Shown here: positions 60,737 through 64,000 of the stretch, one piece after another
How positions within the stretch are numbered: position 1 is the first letter of the stretch
How the letters are laid out: every line of letters begins with the position of its first letter
DNA from: Demetria terragena DSM 11295
Lineage (GTDB): Bacteria > Actinomycetota > Actinomycetes > Actinomycetales > Dermatophilaceae
Reading direction: 5' to 3'
NCBI RefSeq assembly: GCF_000376825.1
Contig: NZ_AQXW01000004.1
Location: 744,001-808,000 of the forward strand
DNA: 64,000 bases
The notes under the pieces: generated by a model
Database searches by the model: none
Told to the model about the DNA's origin: nothing
What the model saw: the letters and a program-made list of their open reading frames with translations, nothing else
Made by a program: the position numbers and the translations under genes

Positions 60737-61575
60737 CGGGTACCTGTTCCCGTCGCGGCTGGGCGCGGCAGGGTGCGCTCGACAGGCTGGACGACGGCCA
60801 CGACATCGAGTGCTGAGGTGTCCACGACGGGGCGAACCCGTGCGGTACGCCCGAGCTGACCACGGTCCGGGTCGACCCCAGTCACTCGGCCGAGGACCAC
60901 GTCTCGCACGTAGGGCCGCTCGCCGATGCTGCCCAGGGTGCGCACCGTATCCCCGGTGCGCACATCGCCATCCGCGACGAACGACAAGGTGAGTTCACCA
61001 GCGGTCCGGCGCGGTACGGCCGGCGGAGGCGTGGCGACCAAGGACCCCATCGATCCGCTGCGCTCCACCCGCGCGCCGACCACGGCGCCGGGAGAGGTCA
61101 GGACTTCGACATCAGTGCTGTTCGCGCGCACCGTGACCGTGCGACCGACCAGGCCCTGTGCGGCCACGACAGTCTGCTGATCGGTGATGCCGTCGCGCGC
61201 GCCGACATCGATCGTGACGCGTTGAGACCCGCCAGCGGCTCCGGGCGGGGTGAAGGCCACCACGCGCGCAGGGATGACCTGCCGATCGGCGACCGCCGCT
61301 GAGCCCAGGAGCCGACGAAGATCGTCCCGTACGGACCGTCGGTCGCCATGCTCGGTCAACGCTCGTCGCGCTTGATCCCGCTGCGCCCGTAGCTTTTTGG
61401 TGTCGCCACGCGCGCTCAAAGTCAGCCGTTCTTGGATCGGTTCGACGACAGTGGCCGCCCCCTCGCGGACCGCATCCCCCGCACGGGGAACGACCGTGTC
61501 CACACCCCATGCAAACACCGACACCACGACCCCACCGATCACCAATCGGCGGCGGCTGCGCTGGCTCAGGGGCAC
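60733..61575 (-). CDS. mreC: Rod-shape determining protein MreC
   Basis: MreC is a bitopic scaffold of the elongasome. The 280-residue protein has an N-terminal membrane anchor (VIGGVVVSVFAWGVD), a coiled-coil-like helix (LRAQRDQARRALTEHGD) and a beta-rich body (VTIDVGARDGITDQQTVVAAQGLVG in part). mreD overlaps its stop; mreB lies 13 nt upstream. Confidence 0.93.
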   Translation of the reverse strand: MPLSQRSRRRLVIGGVVVSVFAWGVDTVVPRAGDAVREGAATVVEPIQERLTLSARGDTKKLRAQRDQARRALTEHGDRRSVRDDLRRLLGSAAVADRQVIPARVVAFTPPGAAGGSQRVTIDVGARDGITDQQTVVAAQGLVGRTVTVRANSTDVEVLTSPGAVVGARVERSGSMGSLVATPPPAVPRRTAGELTLSFVADGDVRTGDTVRTLGSIGERPYVRDVVLGRVTGVDPDRGQLGRTARVRPVVDTSALDVVAVVQPVERTLPRPAATGTGTR

Positions 61576-61588
61576 GAATAATCCTCAG

Positions 61589-62611
61589 TCAGTAGCGCTT
61601 GGTGTCGACCAGAACGTGCTGCAGTGCGCCGAAATCCTCGACGCACTGCCCCGCCCCGCGGGCCACGGAGCGCAGTGGGTCCTCGGCGGTCCGCACCGGT
61701 ACGCCCAGCTCGTGCCGCATCCGCTCAGCAAGGCCACGCAGTTGTGCACCGCCGCCGGTCAACACGATTCCTTGGTCGAGGACGTCGCCCGCGAGTTCCG
61801 GCGGACACACATCGAGCGTGGCCCGGACCAGCTCGCAAACGGCCAGCAAGGGGCCATCAATGGCTCGGCGAACCTCGGTTGAGGTCACGGTCACCGTCTT
61901 GGGCAAGCCGCTGATGAGGTCGCGTCCCCGCACCCGCATCGACGCTTCCTCACGCATGGGGAACGCGGACCCGACCTGGACTTTGATGTCTTCGGCGCTG
62001 CGCTCCCCCAGGAGGAGCGCGTACTCGCTCTTGACGTGCGCCACGATGGCTTCGTCGATCTCATCGCCACCGACTCGTACGGACCGGGCACTGACAATCC
62101 CGCCCAGACTGAGTACGGCGACATCGCTCGTGCCGCCGCCGATATCGACCACCATGCAGCCCGTCGTGCCCTCGATCGGCAAGTCCGCGCCCAGCGCGGC
62201 GGCGACAGCCTCCTCCACGACGAACACCTTGCGCGCTCCGGCTCTGGTCGCGGCATCCTCCAACGCGCGCCGTTCGACGCCGGTGACCTCGCTTGGTACG
62301 CACACCACCATCCGTGGACGCACCAGCCGGGATGGCCGCACCTGGCCGACGAAGTAGCGCAGCATGCGCTCGGCGATTTCACCGTCGTCGATCACGCCGT
62401 GCTGCAACGGCCGCACGACCTGCACGTGTCCTGGCGTCCGGCCAAGCATCTCTTTGGCTCGGGTCCCAGCGGCCAGCAGCCGGCCGGTACCCACCTCGAG
62501 CGCAACGATGGATGGCTCATCGAGGACGACACCTGCGCCGCGCTCGTAGATGAGGGTGTTGGCGGTACCCAAGTCGATCGCCAGATCGCGTCCGATGCCC
62601 TTTCCCGCCAC
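61589..62611 (-). CDS. mreB: Actin-like protein MreB
   Basis: The bacterial actin organises the elongation machinery. The 340-residue product has the ATP-binding signature DLAIDLGTANTLIYERG, then VCVPSEVTGVERRALEDA, MVVDIGGGTSDVAVLS, and VLTGGGAQLRGLAERM. The start is GTG 62611, which directly precedes AGKGIGRDLAIDLG; the open frame upstream to 62743 is not conserved. It is the first gene of the elongasome cluster, divergent from a MarR gene. Confidence 0.95.
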   Translation of the reverse strand: MAGKGIGRDLAIDLGTANTLIYERGAGVVLDEPSIVALEVGTGRLLAAGTRAKEMLGRTPGHVQVVRPLQHGVIDDGEIAERMLRYFVGQVRPSRLVRPRMVVCVPSEVTGVERRALEDAATRAGARKVFVVEEAVAAALGADLPIEGTTGCMVVDIGGGTSDVAVLSLGGIVSARSVRVGGDEIDEAIVAHVKSEYALLLGERSAEDIKVQVGSAFPMREEASMRVRGRDLISGLPKTVTVTSTEVRRAIDGPLLAVCELVRATLDVCPPELAGDVLDQGIVLTGGGAQLRGLAERMRHELGVPVRTAEDPLRSVARGAGQCVEDFGALQHVLVDTKRY

Positions 62612-62679
62612 TCGGCGATCGTAGTTGCTTGCCTGGGGTGCCACGTGGGGCGGTACGGGATTGCTGGCACCCTTGGGAC

Positions 62680-63204
62680 ATGACCGCCGACGAGCCAACC
62701 GGACCGAGCCTTCGTCAGGATTACGATGCCGCGGTCGCCGCATACGTCGAGGCAGGCGGCAGCGAATCAGTTCAACGCGTCATCACCGCAGTCCACGCGG
62801 TTCACCGGCGGCTGTCGCGCTGGTACGACGACCAGTTGGCTGATCTCGGGCTAAGCGCCGGCGAATGGGCGGTCATCTCCCACATGGCCATGCACCGGGC
62901 CGGCGAGATCGTCACCCCGAGCCATCTGTCTCAGGTGCTCTCGATCGCCCCGTCCTCGATGACCCACCGCCTGGACCGGATGGCCGAGCGCGGGCTCATC
63001 GAGCGCGTACCCGATGAAGTCAACCGCACTCGGATCCTGATCACCCTCACCGACGACGGGCGCCAACTCTTCCGCGACGTCATTCAGCAGTCGGATGTGA
63101 TGGAAGGCAATGTCCTCGGACAGTTCAGCGAGAAACAACGCACCGACCTGGCCGACCTACTGGAGCGCGCGGTGAGCGGCTTGGACGACGCGCTCTCGCG
63201 CTAA
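62680..63204 (+). CDS. MarR family transcriptional regulator
   Basis: The 174-residue protein has the winged-helix MarR core: LGLSAGEWAVISHMAM, LSQVLSIAPSSMTHRLDRMAERGLIER and the wing NRTRILITLTDDGRQLF. The regulated genes are not obvious; it faces mreB with 68 bp between them and could control either itself or mreB. The ATG at 62680 was chosen over an in-frame ATG at 62629 because only the former keeps clear of the mreB start region. Confidence 0.9.
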   Translation: MTADEPTGPSLRQDYDAAVAAYVEAGGSESVQRVITAVHAVHRRLSRWYDDQLADLGLSAGEWAVISHMAMHRAGEIVTPSHLSQVLSIAPSSMTHRLDRMAERGLIERVPDEVNRTRILITLTDDGRQLFRDVIQQSDVMEGNVLGQFSEKQRTDLADLLERAVSGLDDALSR

Positions 63205-63210
63205 TCGGCT

Positions 63211-63639
63211 TCAGCTCTCGGGAAACCAGATCCCGATCTCACGCGCTGCCGACTCCGCTGAGTCAGAGCCGTGCACGATGTTCTGCTGCACCTTCAGGCC
63301 CCAGTCGCGGCCAAGGTCCCCACGGATCGATCCGGGTGCTGCCTCGGTCGGGTTGGTCGCGCCAGCCAGCGCGCGGAAGCCCGCGATGCAGCCGTGGCCC
63401 TCGATCACCGCGAAGGTGGCCGGACCGGAGGACATGAACTCCACCAGGGGCTCGTAGAACGGCTTGCCTTCGTGCTCGGCGTAATGCTGGGCCAGGCGCT
63501 CACGGTCAGGGGTGCGTACGGCCAACTCGACCACGGTGTAACCCTTGGCTTCGATGCGGCGCAGCACCTCTCCGGTGAGCCCGCGGCGATAGCCGTCCGG
63601 CTTCACGATCACCAGGGAACGCTCAATCTGCTCAGTCAC
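63211..63639 (-). CDS. ndk: Nucleoside diphosphate kinase
   Basis: Ndk balances nucleoside triphosphate pools. The 142-residue protein is complete: ERSLVIVKPDGYRRGL, FRALAGATNPTEAAPGSIRGD and the catalytic His123 in NIVHGSDSAESA. It converges on the MarR gene, with 6 bp between stops, and follows uppP by 30 bp. Confidence 0.98.
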   Translation of the reverse strand: MTEQIERSLVIVKPDGYRRGLTGEVLRRIEAKGYTVVELAVRTPDRERLAQHYAEHEGKPFYEPLVEFMSSGPATFAVIEGHGCIAGFRALAGATNPTEAAPGSIRGDLGRDWGLKVQQNIVHGSDSAESAAREIGIWFPES

Positions 63640-63669
63640 ATTCGTCAGCCTATCCTCAGGCCACGGTCG

Positions 63670-64000
63670 CTACACAGGCGGCGCGGCAGCGTCGACGACA
63701 CCGAAGGCCAGTAGTCCGAACAACACCAGCGCCAAGATCACCCGGTAGATCACGAACACCTTGAAGTCGTGATTGGAGATGTACTGCATGAGCCAAGAGA
63801 TCACGGCATAGCCGATGACAAACGCGATGACCGTGGCGATGAGGATCGGGCCCCATTCGGGGTTCGGATCGTCCTCGGCGACCTTGATCACCTTGAAGAA
63901 TCCAGATGCCAGCACGGCCGGGATCGCCAGGAGGAACGAGTAGCGAGCGGCGGCCTCGCGGGTGAAGCCCATGAACAGACCACCGGCGATGGTGCCGCCT
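63670..64000 (-). CDS. uppP: Undecaprenyl-diphosphatase UppP, C-terminal part
   Basis: Only the last 110 residues are in the window; the gene continues beyond the right edge. The sequence from the edge reads GGLFMGFTREAAARYSFLLAIP, a conserved block of UppP (BacA), followed by three transmembrane helices. The enzyme regenerates undecaprenyl phosphate for peptidoglycan synthesis, in keeping with the elongation genes nearby. An internal ATG at 63972 is not the true start because the conserved block extends upstream of it. Confidence 0.93.
   Translation of the reverse strand, partial: GGTIAGGLFMGFTREAAARYSFLLAIPAVLASGFFKVIKVAEDDPNPEWGPILIATVIAFVIGYAVISWLMQYISNHDFKVFVIYRVILALVLFGLLAFGVVDAAAPPV

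Noticed and set aside
60620-60800. Further copies of the CTCGACAGG repeat in mreC and mreD
   Set aside because: Single partial matches without tandem units; chance is adequate in this composition.
1-64000. tRNA, rRNA, CRISPR arrays, insertion sequences, prophage
   Set aside because: Scanning the gaps by eye showed no cloverleaf, no regularly spaced direct repeats with unique spacers, and no transposase or integrase.

Overview
The window is a 64 kb piece of a high-GC actinobacterial chromosome. It is densely packed and gene starts often overlap the preceding stop (ATGA, GTGA). The gene content suggests a member of the Micrococcales or a close relative: ClgR, a DUF3046 protein next to recA, Lhr beside Nei2, a ribonuclease J/dapA pair, PNPase with an arginine-rich tail, MreBCD-PBP2, and heterotetrameric sarcosine oxidase. 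The family assignment is inference; no rRNA or other decisive marker is present. About 60 genes are supported. I saw no tRNA, rRNA, CRISPR array, insertion sequence or prophage.

The backbone is a conserved actinobacterial gene order, read on the minus strand from right to left: mreB-mreC-mreD-PBP2, rpsO-pnp, dapB, (thyA and DHFR on the plus strand), dapA-rnj-ftsK, rimO-pgsA-cinA-clgR, DUF3046-DUF817-recA-(recX). From memory, Mycobacterium tuberculosis and Streptomyces keep much of this order. Accessory modules sit between the backbone blocks.

Region by region: 1-2423 recX start, recA, DUF817 and DUF3046 proteins. 2491-6013 agmatine-to-putrescine enzymes (AguB, AguA), a flavin-type oxidase and a secreted M28 aminopeptidase. 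6075-11642 the repair pair Lhr and Nei2. 11639-14524 clgR, cinA, pgsA, rimO. 14554-19205 M19 dipeptidase, a YCII/ECF42 sigma pair, a lipoprotein and an ion-channel-like protein. 19202-25692 ftsK, a membrane endonuclease/exonuclease/phosphatase-fold protein, rnj, dapA. 25925-28604 thyA, a Nudix-DHFR fusion, DUF3626. 28623-32402 paaABCDE (phenylacetyl-CoA epoxidase). 32486-34049 GNAT and AzlCD. 34059-39545 L-lactate module (regulator, permease, LutABC). 39566-43149 P-loop kinase, DedA, succinate-semialdehyde dehydrogenase, dapB. 43198-50963 PhoD phosphatase, soxBDAG and its likely GntR regulator. 50971-55037 lipoprotein, YihY, methyltransferase, DUF5701, YjbR-HhH fusion. 55216-58086 pnp-rpsO. 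58248-62611 PBP2-MreDCB elongation genes. 62680-64000 MarR, ndk, partial uppP.

The most notable non-coding signals are these. (1) A 50-bp palindromic element occurs twice, 17 kb apart, at 45 of 50 identity, each time just after a stop codon and in the same orientation to that gene. (2) A short CTCGACCGGCG-type repeat has expanded in frame inside three unrelated genes (paaC, pnp, soxA). (3) Two identical Streptomyces-type DnaA boxes lie 30 bp apart beside an SOS box upstream of recA. (4) A perfect 16-bp hairpin followed by a T run stands in the thyA leader. (5) An ECF42-type promoter lies upstream of the YCII/ECF42 operon.
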